A DNA stretch of 31,941 nt from Pleurotus djamor. Its lineage: Eukaryota; Basidiomycota; Agaricomycetes; Agaricales; Pleurotaceae. Positions within the stretch are counted from its first letter, which is position 1. Each line of letters starts with the position of its first letter. A program made the translations under genes and the position numbers. The stretch spans positions 1 through 31,941 of the forward strand of contig JAPEVF010000526.1 in assembly GCA_029747585.1 (NCBI GenBank), given 5' to 3'. The notes beneath the pieces are model-generated. The model was not told where the DNA came from and made no database searches. It saw only the letters and a program-made list of their open reading frames with translations. This document shows, one piece after another, positions 11,201-21,980 of this stretch.

Positions 11201-11821
11201 CAGCGATTACGCGGACTTGGTAAGCACCTCTAGAGAAACCTGGTCTCAGGTTGAATAATGGTCCCACCAGAGTGAACAGACTCGGCGTCACGCACCAAAC
11301 AGGTATATCCTATCCCCAAGCTTGTAGTTCTCGGAAAGCCACTCATACGCGGCATGGACGATACGTTCAAAGTTCCTATCAACACGTTCAGCGCAGACCA
11401 ACAAGGGGGAGCAATTTAAAAACTGACCAAGCAATGACCATATCAATGGTATGGTACACAACTTGCTTGAGGTAGCCAAATGATCGAAAAGATAGTTTTG
11501 CGTATGTTCCGATCCCGCTATTATAGAAAGCAAGCGTCCTTCACAAGGCGACTGAATAATTCGATGATATTCGTGCTCTGTTCAGGGTGCAGGGTAAGTA
11601 AGCCCGACAACAACTTTGGTTCAATGATCGAAGAGAGGTACCTTGGCGCTGAACTGGTTGGCAGTACCATCGATGCATACAACGAGGTTGCGTGCAGTAT
11701 TGCTATGAGGACATCCAGACGTACGAGCTCGACCAAAAGAGCTAGCTGGATACTCGGTGGTCGCTGGTTGGGGAGGAGACGGTTCGCTCATATGAGGAAG
11801 GGGAGACTGGACAGATGACAT
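8222..11821 (-). pseudogene. DUF2235 hydrolase-like / WD40 fusion gene, disrupted
   Basis: One long minus-strand gene. The N-terminus (ATG at 11821) encodes RNLVVCIDGT and NIIELFSRLVKD, then YNSGIGTYA, NFERIVHAAYEWLSENY and a spliced GFSRGAY nucleophile elbow. VKVHFVGAW, FRHALALDER, EVWFAGSHSD with GGGNVSNEN, and RPHLGAPRVIKPRQLIHQSV follow. These are DUF2235 (Tle1-like alpha/beta hydrolase) hallmarks. A helical linker (YAWDVLFKTYRSDSIVEKDPFEDV) leads to WD40-like blades (SPSGEWFVSV, YRPDGNVFASGS, FSPDGKRLV, LNLWDTETG). Introns are well preserved, but the frame is lost at about 11540 (between RLVKDA and YNSGIG), around 10070-10140, near 9030 (VDLANV to GDAARII) and near 8400. It is either a recent pseudogene or affected by sequencing errors. 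Predicted role if intact: phospholipase-like hydrolase; the biological role in fungi is unknown. Confidence 0.7.
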
Positions 11822-11829
11822 CTTCAGAG

Positions 11830-13290
11830 TTCTGCCAGGGTGCGAGAACAGGCGCCCCCCAGAGTCCTGCTCAATGGGAAGTGGGGATAGAAAGTAAGGA
11901 TGGACGCGAGGTTTAAAATAACATTCTTGAGGAACCTGAAGAAAACTTCGTCCAGTGAGTATGTGAGCGATACCATCAACTTCATGATGATAGCTGTCAT
12001 CACAAACTCCTCGTGGTAGGTTGGTGGCATGTTTCTAGTCTGATGGCATCGTGAAATGGGGCTAGTTTGACGATGTTGTCTCGAAAAGTCCAAGTCGAGA
12101 CTACCGTTATATGACCACAAGCATGGGACAGCGCCCACAGAAGTGGGAGTCAAATTGAAGCGAGGCGACATAGCTTCTTGTAGCCGCTTTAATTGACGGA
12201 GGCAGTCGTGCTTGGTTCTTCGTAGAAACCCTCCTTTAAAGGATGGACGCCTAGTGTGTCGGACTCGCATAGAAGATACACATCGCAGCGAGGAGAATTT
12301 TTAGCAATAGCAGTATCCTGAGGGTCACTGAAATGAGGAAGGCTTTCGTTGAGGCTCAGTACTGGCTGCACTGTGCAGTCCGAAGACCCACAAAAATCAT
12401 GAAATAGCCGGGCTAGTCGGTGAAGCTCCCGATATTCTAGCGAGGGTAAAAAGGGTGGTGATGACATGTAGAGTGCTGCGATCGATGTCAAGCGACAGCC
12501 TCATAGTCGTGTCGTGGCACTGAACACTGCGATTTCAACGAACCGCGAACTTGGATGGGAGTTCAAAGACACGTGCTAGTATTTGCTGCTGTTTTTCTTT
12601 GGCTCCCATGGTCCCGAACCTGCTCGGACTTCCATCTACACCGTACACGCTTCCCCGAATTGTTTCTAGACTTTTATCCCACAATCTGTTTTCTTGGAGT
12701 CCACATCGGTGCTCGACATGAACTGCGATGGTTTGCACTCTCTTGGCTCTCGCTTTCCGTGTGCATACCGAACCTAGACATGCACCATGAGGAATCCCCC
12801 CAGCGGATCGACGCTTCCAACTCCAAAGAATCACGGTCTTGGAGGTGATGGTCTAAGATCACGCCAGTGATTGTAGTCTCTTGTGTTGGTGTTGAAAGGA
12901 CAAACACACGTCCGGTCAGGGCAATTCCAGGCCGCAGAGCTCATCATGGACTTACTATTGTCACGGACTCGTACCTCTTCAAACGCCTATGTACCACAGC
13001 GCCATCTGAGCTAGTTGCGACACGCCGAGTTGTTCTACTCTCTGAGCTTCATTGGTGAGCCAAATACAATCCTTACTTTCTTTGCCATGGCTAACGCGAT
13101 CGGACAGAATGTGTCTTTCGTCACGTTTTCTGCCGATTTCTTGCGTCCCTGTCGATCTGGTGCATCGCATCGCCACCAACAATCCTTCAAGAACGCATGA
13201 ACATTTATTCAGCCGCCGGAAACTCTCGTCTGCGTGCATATGATGCTTTTACTGGATCCTTGGCATAGAATTCAGCACTGTTCGCGACCG
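11830..13290. other. Gene-poor stretch, no supportable gene
   Basis: The longest simple frame is 12189-12491 (-), about 100 codons, starting at an ATG, with some protein-like composition (LPSLEYRELHRLARLFHDF, PRCDVYLLCESD). I do not recognise it and cannot join it convincingly to other exons. It could be a remnant exon of an unknown gene lying upstream of the DUF2235-WD40 gene. The remainder shows overlapping short frames on both strands and no motif I can name. Confidence 0.4.
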
Positions 13291-13297
13291 CGAGATG

Positions 13298-13305
13298 TAT
13301 AAATA
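13298..13305 (+). promoter_or_regulatory. TATA box of the DUF5648 gene
   Basis: A clean TATAAATA 79 bp upstream of the start codon, followed by a pyrimidine-rich leader. Spacing fits a TATA-driven fungal gene, often strongly or inducibly expressed. Confidence 0.6.
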
Positions 13306-13383
13306 CCAACCCGTTAGTTCAAGCATACTAGAACCACTTGGTCTGCTTCACAGTCCCAGTCCCTGTTCACGCTCTCAGCACTC

Positions 13384-14082
13384 ATGAAGGCCTTCAACGT
13401 CATCGCTGCCTCCCTCGCTGTGGTTGGACAAGCTCTCGCAGCCCCTGCCTCCGAACCCGCCCCGGGGTCGAACAACGTACGTGATCAGTTGTATCTTCCT
13501 TTCGTTCTGGCGCTGAACGATGTCCCTCTATAGCAAACTCCAGGAGCATCTAACCTCCCTGGTACAGGTCCTGGTAGCGCCGGTCGAGCCCCCCACATTG
13601 ACCTGCCTCACGTCCCCTTCCCCACCTTCCCTCACCCTCCCGAATTCATCTGCCCCAACCCCCACCAAGCAACCCCCTTCAACCAAGGCTACCACGACGT
13701 CGCCAAGAACCACTTCTACACGACCTCCGTGGCCGATATCACCGCGGCTGGGTACGAACACAAGGGCTCCGTAGGTCGCGTCTACGAGGCACCTGATTAT
13801 ATGACCGTTCCCCTCTTCCACTTGTACAACGCTGCCTCTGTGGATTCCTTCTACACCAATGATGAGCAGGAACGCGACGAATTCGTTGCGAAATACGGAT
13901 ACACCGAAGTGGGCGTTGCTGGACATGTCTTCCTCTGGGACATCTGCGGTAGCACTCCCTTGTACAGGTTGTACAACCAGGCTGCCGGGGATCACAAGTT
14001 TACAGTCGACCAAGCTGAGATCGCTTCGGCTGAGACCGCTGGCTATGCCTACGAAGGTGTTGCTGCGTATGTTTACAACTAA
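13384..14082 (+). CDS. Secreted DUF5648-repeat protein
   Basis: Two exons, 13384-13476 and 13534-14082, with a 57-nt phase-0 GT-AG intron, give 213 aa. The N-terminus MKAFNVIAASLAVVGQALAA is a clear signal peptide with cleavage expected after ALA-A. A Pro/Gly-rich linker follows. Three related segments come next: FNQGYHDVAKNHFYTTS...AAGYEHKG, LFHLYNAASVDSFYTND...YGYTEVGVAGHVF, and LYRLYNQAAGDHKFTVD...AGYAYEGVAAYVY. These are the LY(N)...HFYT...GY..EG pattern of DUF5648, common in small secreted proteins of basidiomycetes. Four cysteines or fewer, no enzyme motif. Secretion is well supported; function unknown (cell wall or carbohydrate association is possible). Confidence 0.85.
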
Positions 14083-14889
14083 ACCACAGGTGATTGTCCA
14101 TCTTTCTTGACCACTTTATCGTCCTTCTGATTGTACTTCTGGTAGGCATCACAGTGCATCAATGAGGTAGCACATAGGCTACTTACCCTGCAAATATCGC
14201 CTAGTAATCCGAACCCGTACCTTACATCAACCTTCCTTTGACGATACATACTCTCTCTATAGAGGAGAATTCAAATATGCGACCGTTTATCTTCGTCGGA
14301 CCCTTGAGCAACATGTTGACCTAGGTGAAACATTGTTGGCCTTTGAATCTTTGTGCTTGGATGTCCGTGGACTTGAGTTTCGATGTTTCGATGCCAATGA
14401 GTAACGTCGCTACAGCTGGATAGACGTGTAAAAGACATCATGCAACACAATAGTGTCAATGATCATCCTCGAGGTTGACCGAAATTGAACCTGTATACTG
14501 GACAGGGCACGCATTGAACCGCGAGGTAGAAGAGAACGAGGTCAACAATAAGCCGGTGTCGATTTGGGTATCCAGGTCGACATGTTTGGACACCGCCAGC
14601 GACGGGGGTTGGACGGAGCTAAGCTGAACAATGGGTGGAGAATTACCGGAAGCGGGAGACAATGAAGCATTATGGGCGCCTCGTGGGCGTCTAAGCCATT
14701 ATGGCGTGTTTGCCTGCCACCACAACAATGGCCGCTTCGGACTGGAGAATTGACTTTCGAGGTTATTGTGGCCTTGGAATTATAAGATGGCGGCTGCTGG
14801 GGCCAGACTGGAGCAGCAGCTGAGCTGGTTCTCTCTCTCCCTTTTCGCATTTTTCCAGCCGTATAATAACCCGCGATCCATTTACAGAC
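14083..14889. other. Intergenic region between the DUF5648 gene and hypothetical gene H
   Basis: Holds the 3' flank of the DUF5648 gene and the promoter of H. An AT-rich TATAATAA-like element is seen near 14861-14870, about 20-30 bp before the H start. Short frames on the minus strand show no homology-like pattern. Confidence 0.4.
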
Positions 14890-16846
14890 ATGATGTCCTT
14901 CCGTCCCCCACAACGTCCCCTCCCCATTCCCCCCGTCAACGTTCACGACACCTTGCCTCTGACACCGTCGACGCCATTGACGACGCTGCCCCAGTACTAC
15001 ACGTCTAGCTCCGAGAGCATCGTTAGCTGGGCAGAGCAGGTCCAGCCAGGAACACCTGCTCCTCTGACACCCCCCTCGGATTCCGCATCGTCCTCGTCGT
15101 CGAGCCTAGCTTCGACATCGAATATCGGTGGAGGGAAGAAGAAGACCAGGCGACCATCTGTATCCCGCTTGCATCTGAACTTGTCTGCTCGTCGTCCGAG
15201 TGGAATCCAACATTCGCAAGCTCGAAGCGGATCAGCCTCATTCCTGAATATCATCGACACACCTAGTACAGGATCCGTGCAGCCTCAAACTCAGCCACAA
15301 CCTGTATGTTTGCTGCTTGATATGACTTATCTGGTCCTGACCTTGATAATAGACACGTACACCTGCTTCGAGCAAATCATTGAACGCCGGCTCTTACGAC
15401 CTTACGAACCTCGGATACACCTCTGTCTTTGTTCGACTCCCACACACGCCCGCGACGCCCGCATACCTCGTCAATACTACGAATAATACCACTACACCCA
15501 CTAATCCTAATCACTCTACCTCTAATCTTAATCAACGTGACGAGTCTGGAGGTGTCAAGCGCACCCTGAATCGCATTCGGTCGTTCTCTATCCTTCGTCG
15601 CGCACAACAACAGCCCAAAACACTCCCACCCGTCCCTGCTCTACCCAGTGATATCCCGCCCGTACCACCCATGCCTTCCATCTTCAGCAAGTCCTCTTCA
15701 TTCAACAAGCTCCCGTCTTCTCCGACTGTTGCGAGTCAGAAGAAAAAGGAAATGTATCCTTTAACCAAGACCAAATCTAAACCCGTTCCCAAGAAGAAGC
15801 AAGCGAAGACCCCACTCCCTCCGACTCTCGCATCTGAACTGGCGTTGATGCAGTTCTTGGATGGCGGGAACATGGATGAAACCATCCAGAGAGTGATGGA
15901 TGCTCAGTCCAAGGCGTCACTCCCCGCTGGCCGGACTGAGTCAAAGGAGACTCGCGCGCATGGTGCCGTTTACCGTGATGAGAACGGCGGAGTATGGATG
16001 GACAAAGATGAGGAAATGGAATACAAGCACCTTCTCTCGACATCCCCCACCGTATCTTCCCCATCTGCATCATCGCCGGGATTGTCCACCCCTGGTCATC
16101 CCTCCTCTCCGTTCTTGATGTGTGCTGACTGGATCAAGTTCGAGTCTACATCACCAACGAAGGAAAACTCAGCTCCCCTCACCGGTGTTTCATTCCGCCG
16201 TCGTGGTTCGTCCTTCTCGATCACGATGCACGCTGTCAAGCCTGCTGAAGAGGAGGGGTTGCATGGCCAGTTCGTTCGTCTCCCAGCAGCGATCGCCGCT
16301 GCCCCTTCCACGGATAACACACGTCCTAGTCGCCGCCCTCGTACCCCCGGTTCACCATCCAAGCGATATGGCATGATCCGCGAGCGTTCTCGGTCACGCG
16401 TATCTGTCCGTCCTCGTAGAGGAACCGTAACGTCTATCTCTCCGCCCGACTCCTCATTCACCTCAACTTCCACAACCCCTTCAGACGATGAAAGTCGTGC
16501 AACCACCTCTTGGTCTTCATCGTCATCGAAGGCGGGCAAAGTTCGTCGACGCCCTGCTCCACTTGCTCTTGTTCCCCCCTCTTCATCGTTTGCCGGCAAA
16601 GCTCGCAAGGAATTCCTTGACGAGAGCTTCGCGCCTGTGCCTCCTCTACCTGTTTCACAGCCAGCCTCTGCTGGCATCGGCTCTTTCGTCGATGTTGCTC
16701 TCGCCATTGCTATTCCTCCGCCTCCTCGTAGCTCTTCATTACCCGTCCCTGGAGACGACTTTGCTATGGTCGTCGACAAACCCGTGGGGAGTATGATGAG
16801 GTCGGTCAAGAAGAAGGCGTCAAGGATGGCCCTCTGGCGAAAGTAG
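14890..16846 (+). CDS. H: Ser/Pro-rich, largely disordered hypothetical protein
   Basis: Two exons, 14890-15303 and 15353-16846, with a 49-nt phase-0 intron, give 635 aa. The N-terminal third is Pro/Ser/Thr-rich with a basic patch (GGGKKKTRRPSVSRLHLNL). A more ordered segment after the intron reads NAGSYDLTNLGYTSVFVRLP, then LALMQFLDGG with DETIQRVMDAQ, and AVYRDENGGVWMDKDEEMEY. These look like the conserved core of an agaricomycete family without known function. The C-terminus is low-complexity with RSRSRVSVRPRRG and ends KKKASRMALWRK. No transmembrane segment or enzyme motif. Many SP/TP sites suggest phosphoregulation, but that is inference. The long open frame over GC-rich sequence and the clean intron support a real gene. 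Confidence 0.75.
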
Positions 16847-17258
16847 AGCAAGTCTCACACCCTCGCGATCAAAACGTTTCGGTCTTTACTGTGTTTATGT
16901 TTCTTTACGACTACTCTGCAAAGGTTATACGCTCTCTGTTTTCTTTTCTTTGGCTTTCTCTTGGACCCTTTGAACCATTTCATCTTCTCTCGCTCTCGCA
17001 ATCTAGCTGTATCTTATATTTCTTGATGTATTACACTCTGCTGTATTCTTGACTTACCCTCTTGTTGTTTGTGTGTACTATCACTGTAATCAAAATGCAT
17101 CGTAACTTGCTTTCGATGTGTAGTTCATTTCTAATACAAATTATCATCGTACCCTTGTTCCATGTTACGATGCACTACCCTGACTTTGTACAATATTATA
17201 ATGCTTTTGCTATGGATCTATCGTGTGATATATAGTCGTTAACTGTAGACTTCAGAAC
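16847..17258. other. Convergent 3' region of H and D2
   Basis: T-rich, GC-poor sequence between the stop codons of two converging genes. It probably carries both polyadenylation regions. No gene or repeat is recognised. Confidence 0.5.
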
Positions 17259-18504
17259 TCAATCATCATTACTGCTCTGGCTCCCTCCCTTTGAAGTTAC
17301 CCGTACCTTATTACCGGATTCCAGATCATCTATGTTCGGACTTGACAAAGCCATTGATCGTATTGTTGACCGATGGTTATCAAATCTAATACCTGAGCTT
17401 TCGGGGTACGGATANGTGTATTCAGTGTCTTCAGATGCTTGGCTTTTGCAGCGAATGATGATGAGGTTGAAAGCGATCACGATGATAGGGAGCTCCTGTA
17501 AATGTCGTCAATACCTAGGAGGTTTCCTGGTCTCGAAAGGGACCGCTTACCGCGTCAGTGACGGAGTAGAAGGCGTTAGCACCAGGGAGATACGTGGCCA
17601 AGGTGATGACGGCGGTTGTCGTATATATCAAGCCAGACTCGGTCACGATTCGTATGACTCTCTGTAGTTGTGTCCTCCAACAACTGGACGTAATGAACCC
17701 GGTGTTTGTGATCGTGGCAACTTTGTATTGAGAGGACATTTTGTCAACCTTCCTGATGCGTATAACGATGAGTGCTATGAGAATTCAATTGTACGGTCAA
17801 TAGCATCTGATCTGATGGGTACACTTACAGGTAGTGATGAGGTTTTGGGCAACGGTCATGACGAAAAATGCGGTAAAGGCAGGAGTGAGTTGATCTTCCC
17901 GGAGAGTAGCTTGCCCGTNTAGGTGAGACTCAATATACAGGATNTATGACCCCATGGCGGCATCAGCAAGCCAGATCACCAAGGGCGCAATCGTAACAAT
18001 GTAAGACTTGTTGTAGACAATCCAGCACCGNTAAATCTAGAGTAAAGTGATGAGCATTNTCGGGGAAAATGGCCCATGCATACACGTACCAAGATCAGGT
18101 CGCCAATAAGGATTGGNAAAATTAAGTCNACGCCCTGAGATGGGTTGAGTAACGTCGAAGGTATACCAATGAGCCAGATAACATACCTTCATGACATTAA
18201 TCCAATTAGAAATATCCATGAATACAGCTGGAGGACCTCCCGGACCTTCGTACAGTACGAAGGCGTTGATGAGCCATATAANAGTGATGATGATATCGAA
18301 TGTTGCGAAAAACGCCAGCAAGAGAGCCGCAATAAGGGTGATCCAATGGATAGAACCCAGGCTCTTCATTCGACCTCTATACCATACGAGGGCCCGAATG
18401 CAGAGGGGGATGGTTATCAATGATATACCGTACGCGATNCACTCGAGGAAAAGGCCCACAAGGCGAGCCTTGCTGATGGTNAAGTTTGGCGTGGCCGGTG
18501 ACAT
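17259..18504 (-). CDS. D2: seven-helix membrane protein, paralogue of D1
   Basis: Exons on the minus strand: 18504-18187, 18134-18090, 18036-17829, 17774-17551 and 17495-17259. Lengths 318, 45, 208 and 224 equal the first four D1 exons; the last is shorter (237 against 261 nt), giving 343 aa. The N-terminus MSPATPN.TISKARLVGLFLE, the helix pattern, the LPIIVIAFNLIIIRCK last helix and the DDLESG motif in the tail are shared with D1. Several ambiguous bases fall in coding sequence, but none creates a stop that I can see. All splice sites are readable GT-AG. The gene lies on the opposite strand to D1, next to the EthD-like gene and the F-box gene C2. Confidence 0.75.
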
Positions 18505-18549
18505 GACTTGAANCTTGAGAGAGAGNGGNCAAANGCTGANCGTGGGCAG

Positions 18550-18560
18550 TGAACTATATA
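18550..18560 (-). promoter_or_regulatory. TATA element of D2
   Basis: TATATAGTTCA on the minus strand, 45 bp before the D2 start, identical to the element before D1. Flanking bases are partly ambiguous. Confidence 0.5.
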
Positions 18561-18861
18561 TTANAGTCACCNCTCNGTGGTCACTTTGTTTCATTGATTG
18601 ATTCTNGTACCCCATGGACGTATGGAAACATGACGCTCCGGCGAGNNCGGTCTTCTGTGCAGATAACATTTTTATTCGNNAAGGCACAGAAATTTTCAGA
18701 AAGACGAGTCATGACAGGGCCGTTCNCTCCCGATTNTACGAGAAGACATACACGCTTCAATCATGGCAGTGTAGATAAACGTATANATAGCAAGNNCTGA
18801 CATGCATTCGGGTGCACGAACCGTTCTCAGGACGGAGGCAGGAGAATAGGAACAACCCCTG

Positions 18862-19650
18862 TCAGCACGATTCCGCTAGGTTTCCTTGCGCAAGGCATGG
18901 ATACGCCCTGTACAACTTCCACTCGCGACATTCCGGAGTCTCACAGATCNCNCGAGATANCCCTTNCTCCNNNTCTTGGTCGAATTCTGAGAACCCAGTC
19001 AGAGCTNCAACNTNTCTTCTNNNATGAACGGAACGGACTCACCGTGAAGCACGAAATACTTGGGAACNGTCTGANNNTCTAGTCCGCNTTCAACACTGGT
19101 TCCACTCTTTCCGTNGTCCAAGCACTCGAATATNCGCGTTCTCACCCATCCTTTCTGTGTCNTGATAATCTCAATATTCCTTTNCCACCATGCCTCCCAG
19201 TCACCGCCTGCGAGGCCATGGGTAACCAACNCCGGCGTAGGNTNTTCGAAGCGTAGCGAGGATGTGNCTTTGGNTTCTCCAGAGTCTCGTACNAGTGCAA
19301 GGGTTCTTCGGTCCAGGAGCTCCAANCGTTTAATCAAGTCTGCTTCTCTGGGACTTCTGTTAATCCGTAANCNNGTGTAGCTNGGATCCGAAAATGTNGA
19401 TACATCGTNGATGTCATAGACNGCTAGCCANGAAGGTTTCTTTCCATCNCTTTCTTCGTACCTNGCTCCGGATAGGAAGCAGGGAAGGTNGTTCAGTCGT
19501 AGNGGAACATGTTCTGTGTTGTACCAATCTATATTNTGGTGAATGGGTNCAGGGGAACCTNNNNNCGAGGTGCGCTCAGGACTCACCCTGAAACTCNTCC
19601 AACGATACTTGGTTNCCNGGCTCTGAGAATACCGCGAGAAATGCCGACAT
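18862..19650 (-). CDS. EthD-like dimeric alpha/beta-barrel protein
   Basis: Three exons on the minus strand, 19650-19587, 19528-19043 and 18986-18862, with GT-AG junctions that keep frame, give 224 aa. Many positions are ambiguous. The start MSAFLAVFSEPG and the following DWYNTEHV.LRLN.LPCF motif are typical of the EthD-like/ferredoxin-like barrel proteins of basidiomycetes. LINRSPREADLIK-like sequence, LELLDRRTL and VPKYFVLHEFDQ follow, and the end reads EWKLYRAYPCLAQG. Intron 1 contains a run of five n. Proteins of this type are small oxidoreductase- or degradation-associated barrels; the substrate is unknown. The gene has no counterpart between C1 and D1, so it was either inserted on this side or lost on the other. 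Confidence 0.7.
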
Positions 19651-19778
19651 TCGANTCCTGGGNGCGANAGCAGTGTTTGCTTACAAGCCAAGGTGAGAAT
19701 GGCCGTGGANATNNCCAACCATAGGGAGCCCCTGATCGCACAGAAAACAGTTCAAGAACACAAGTGACATTGTGGATA

Positions 19779-21353
19779 TCAATGATGGAATTGGGTGATG
19801 TCTACGTCACCTACGAATAGATATGGAACCCCTTCTCTTCGAACCAAGGCATCGCCGCTAACGAAAGAGCATGTAGAGGAGTCAGAGGATTCGGACGAAT
19901 CGCTGTCAGACTCCCAGGCATCCTTAGATGAATGCAGGCCATCCCATTCGACCTTATAGAAGCCCCGAAGATATTCGATATGTCTTGCTTCATCGGTATC
20001 TAAGTCGCATTCAATTATGCAGATCTCTTTGAGCTTGGTCGCGTTGCGACGTTGCCGGCGTCCGAGTTGATAATCCAGCTCAGATGTTATTGCATTCAGG
20101 TCATCGCATTCTGACACAATAATCCTCCTCAGGTTAGGCAGAGGAAGAGATCCAGTACGGCTGTTGAGCTCGCTTAATACATCCTGGGTGCATTGAGATA
20201 TCTTCAGGATCTCAACGCCTTTGAAAGGTTGGAGGGAGGCGAGCCCTTGTGAGCTCAACGGACAGGTGAATCCGTGAAGGACAAGACCGGGGATTGCGTC
20301 AAGAGGGAGCGCAGAGAGAATGTCCATGTAGCCTGGGGCATCATCATTTCCTTCCGTGCTAGGCAATGAGATGGCGATATGCGGCTCCGATGGGGAGTGC
20401 TCAGTGAAAACAGCTATCCCAGCTCGAGCATCTCCAGATAAACATATTTGATTGATGGAAGCTCCTGCCCAATCAGAAAATCGGATAAGCAGGTTTCGAA
20501 TGCTTGACAAATCGTTAACTGAAGGGAGGCCGAACGCCTGAGCATATTCGACTGTGGTCTCTGCGGGATGTTTCACGAGATCGAAGAGCGTCATAGGGCC
20601 GGTGACGAACGAGGACGAGAACCGAAACCGAGAGAGGCAGGGTAATGATGCAACCTCCAGTTGTACTGCACCCACGTCATTCGTAAATTGGGAAACATGA
20701 ATAGCAATGTCCTCCACGTTAGGCGTATTTTTCAACGACTTCACAAGCCACGTCAATTTCACCGGGAGGGAATGAGTGTTGAAGAGAGCGAAATGTGTCA
20801 AGCAAGGCAGATGGGGTAATTGAACGGATGGTATGACATTGAGGAGCTCCAGTGTGCGAAGGGTATTCATCTGAGTGGGTAGGTCCACCCGATGAATGAT
20901 CGTCGGATGCCTGATGCGGAGTGCCTCTAAAATAGGCGCAGGATAAAGAAAGTTCTTTGACGCGGGATGGTTGGCAGAGGGGAGGACTACACTGAATTGC
21001 TCGATCCGTTCGAATTGTGAAAGAACAGCCTCGTAGGCCGATTTGAAGTGTGACATTCCGAGTTCGCGGCCGGTTATGCAGCCTCGCACGCGCAGAGGCG
21101 AGGAGGCAGACATCTGGAGCGCGTCCATAGTCCTCTCCGAGTTCGAGGTTAGGCTGATAAACCCCCAGTAACGGGGGGTTTTGCGCGCTACCTTTCTCCA
21201 CCGAGCGCAGACACCGCAGACAGCGTATATCCACTCGTCATGGAGAATTGCGGTGAAATTGTTATTCTCGAGTGATTCCCAGTAGCTCTTCCGTGCTTCC
21301 ACGAAGATAGAACCGAGTAGTTCAGTGGGGAGCGTAGAAACAGTGCCGGGCAT
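19779..21353 (-). CDS. C2: F-box-like protein, paralogue of C1
   Basis: Single long frame from ATG at 21353 to a stop at 19779, 524 aa. The F-box-like part starts almost at the N-terminus (VSTLPTELLGSIFVEARKSYWESL, then CARWRKVARKTPRYWGFISL). The leucine-rich body and the acidic tail (WESDSDSSESSDSS, then SGDALV) align along the whole length with C1. The frame stays open upstream to a possible acceptor near 21403, so a short 5' exon is likely, as in C1. The only nearby ATG exon (21516-21460) joins in the wrong phase, so I kept the internal ATG. Function as for C1: likely SCF substrate adaptor. Confidence 0.75.
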   Translation of the reverse strand: MPGTVSTLPTELLGSIFVEARKSYWESLENNNFTAILHDEWIYAVCGVCARWRKVARKTPRYWGFISLTSNSERTMDALQMSASSPLRVRGCITGRELGMSHFKSAYEAVLSQFERIEQFSVVLPSANHPASKNFLYPAPILEALRIRHPTIIHRVDLPTQMNTLRTLELLNVIPSVQLPHLPCLTHFALFNTHSLPVKLTWLVKSLKNTPNVEDIAIHVSQFTNDVGAVQLEVASLPCLSRFRFSSSFVTGPMTLFDLVKHPAETTVEYAQAFGLPSVNDLSSIRNLLIRFSDWAGASINQICLSGDARAGIAVFTEHSPSEPHIAISLPSTEGNDDAPGYMDILSALPLDAIPGLVLHGFTCPLSSQGLASLQPFKGVEILKISQCTQDVLSELNSRTGSLPLPNLRRIIVSECDDLNAITSELDYQLGRRQRRNATKLKEICIIECDLDTDEARHIEYLRGFYKVEWDGLHSSKDAWESDSDSSESSDSSTCSFVSGDALVRREGVPYLFVGDVDITQFHH

Positions 21354-21680
21354 GTTGCCCACGCGCGGTGCGTCTCGGGTGATTAGTGCCAGTTGAGCTG
21401 AATTACCTACAAAGTGAGCTCAGTTTGCCATATGAGAGTGAGAAGTGAGGATAACATACCACGAAGGAGAACTTCAAGACTTGAAGTTGAACGTGTTGGT
21501 CAAAGTTCAAGTCCATTTTGATTCCGCGTCGCCGTCGGCCACTAGGGGGAGGCCGGCCTTTCAAAGATTTGCCGACCGGCAACCAAAACCTTCATGCTTC
21601 GACTTGTCCGACAACTTTCTGTAAAGATTCTCAAAGCAAGACCAGTAGACTGATACGTTGGGTATGTATGTGACGCCCGC
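21354..21680. other. C2 upstream region
   Basis: Contains the likely promoter and non-resolved 5' end of C2. A GT-AG pair (21459 to about 21403 on the minus strand) looks like a leader intron. No other gene is seen before the A2 remnant. Confidence 0.35.
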
Positions 21681-21960
21681 TCACCTGTTGAGCCAGCTGC
21701 CGGAGCAGAGGGAAGCAGACTTGAAAGAGGCTATCGTGTACAAGAAACTGGCGTACAGAGTATTAGGACTACGAAATTGAAAGGCGTCATCGCTGTATGA
21801 AAGCAGGACCACTGGGTAATCGCTAACTAATGGAAATCTTGACCGCTGCTTGGTATCGGGATGGCATATGACATCATGTGCCATTTCCATGAGTTGGGTC
21901 ACTGGGTAGTCCACGAAAAGCTCTCCAACCGCTACTGACAAAGCTTGCGGATTCATCTGG
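21681..21960 (-). pseudogene. A2: family-A remnant, promoter fused to exon 3
   Basis: A 91-codon frame begins NPQALSVAVGELFVDYP and continues MEMAHDVICHPD and SDYPVVLLSYSDDAFQF. This aligns with the start of the last RNase III half in A1 (KAQALSTAVGRFWVDNP, then RMAYQVVREL and TPYPMVPLPYHDD). A stretch of about 10 residues is missing inside, and the tail diverges. Just upstream sits the module promoter with its conserved 17-mer at 21984-22000. Exons 1 and 2 are therefore deleted (roughly 1 kb), leaving promoter next to exon 3. The short frame may still be transcribed. The neighbouring divergent B2 is intact. Confidence 0.75.
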
Positions 21961-21980
21961 AAGCCACAGCATCGGTGAGG

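Noticed and set aside
12535..12907. Minus-strand frames of 77-99 codons as a gene
   Set aside because: Overlapping frames on both strands, no recognisable motif and no convincing splice partners.
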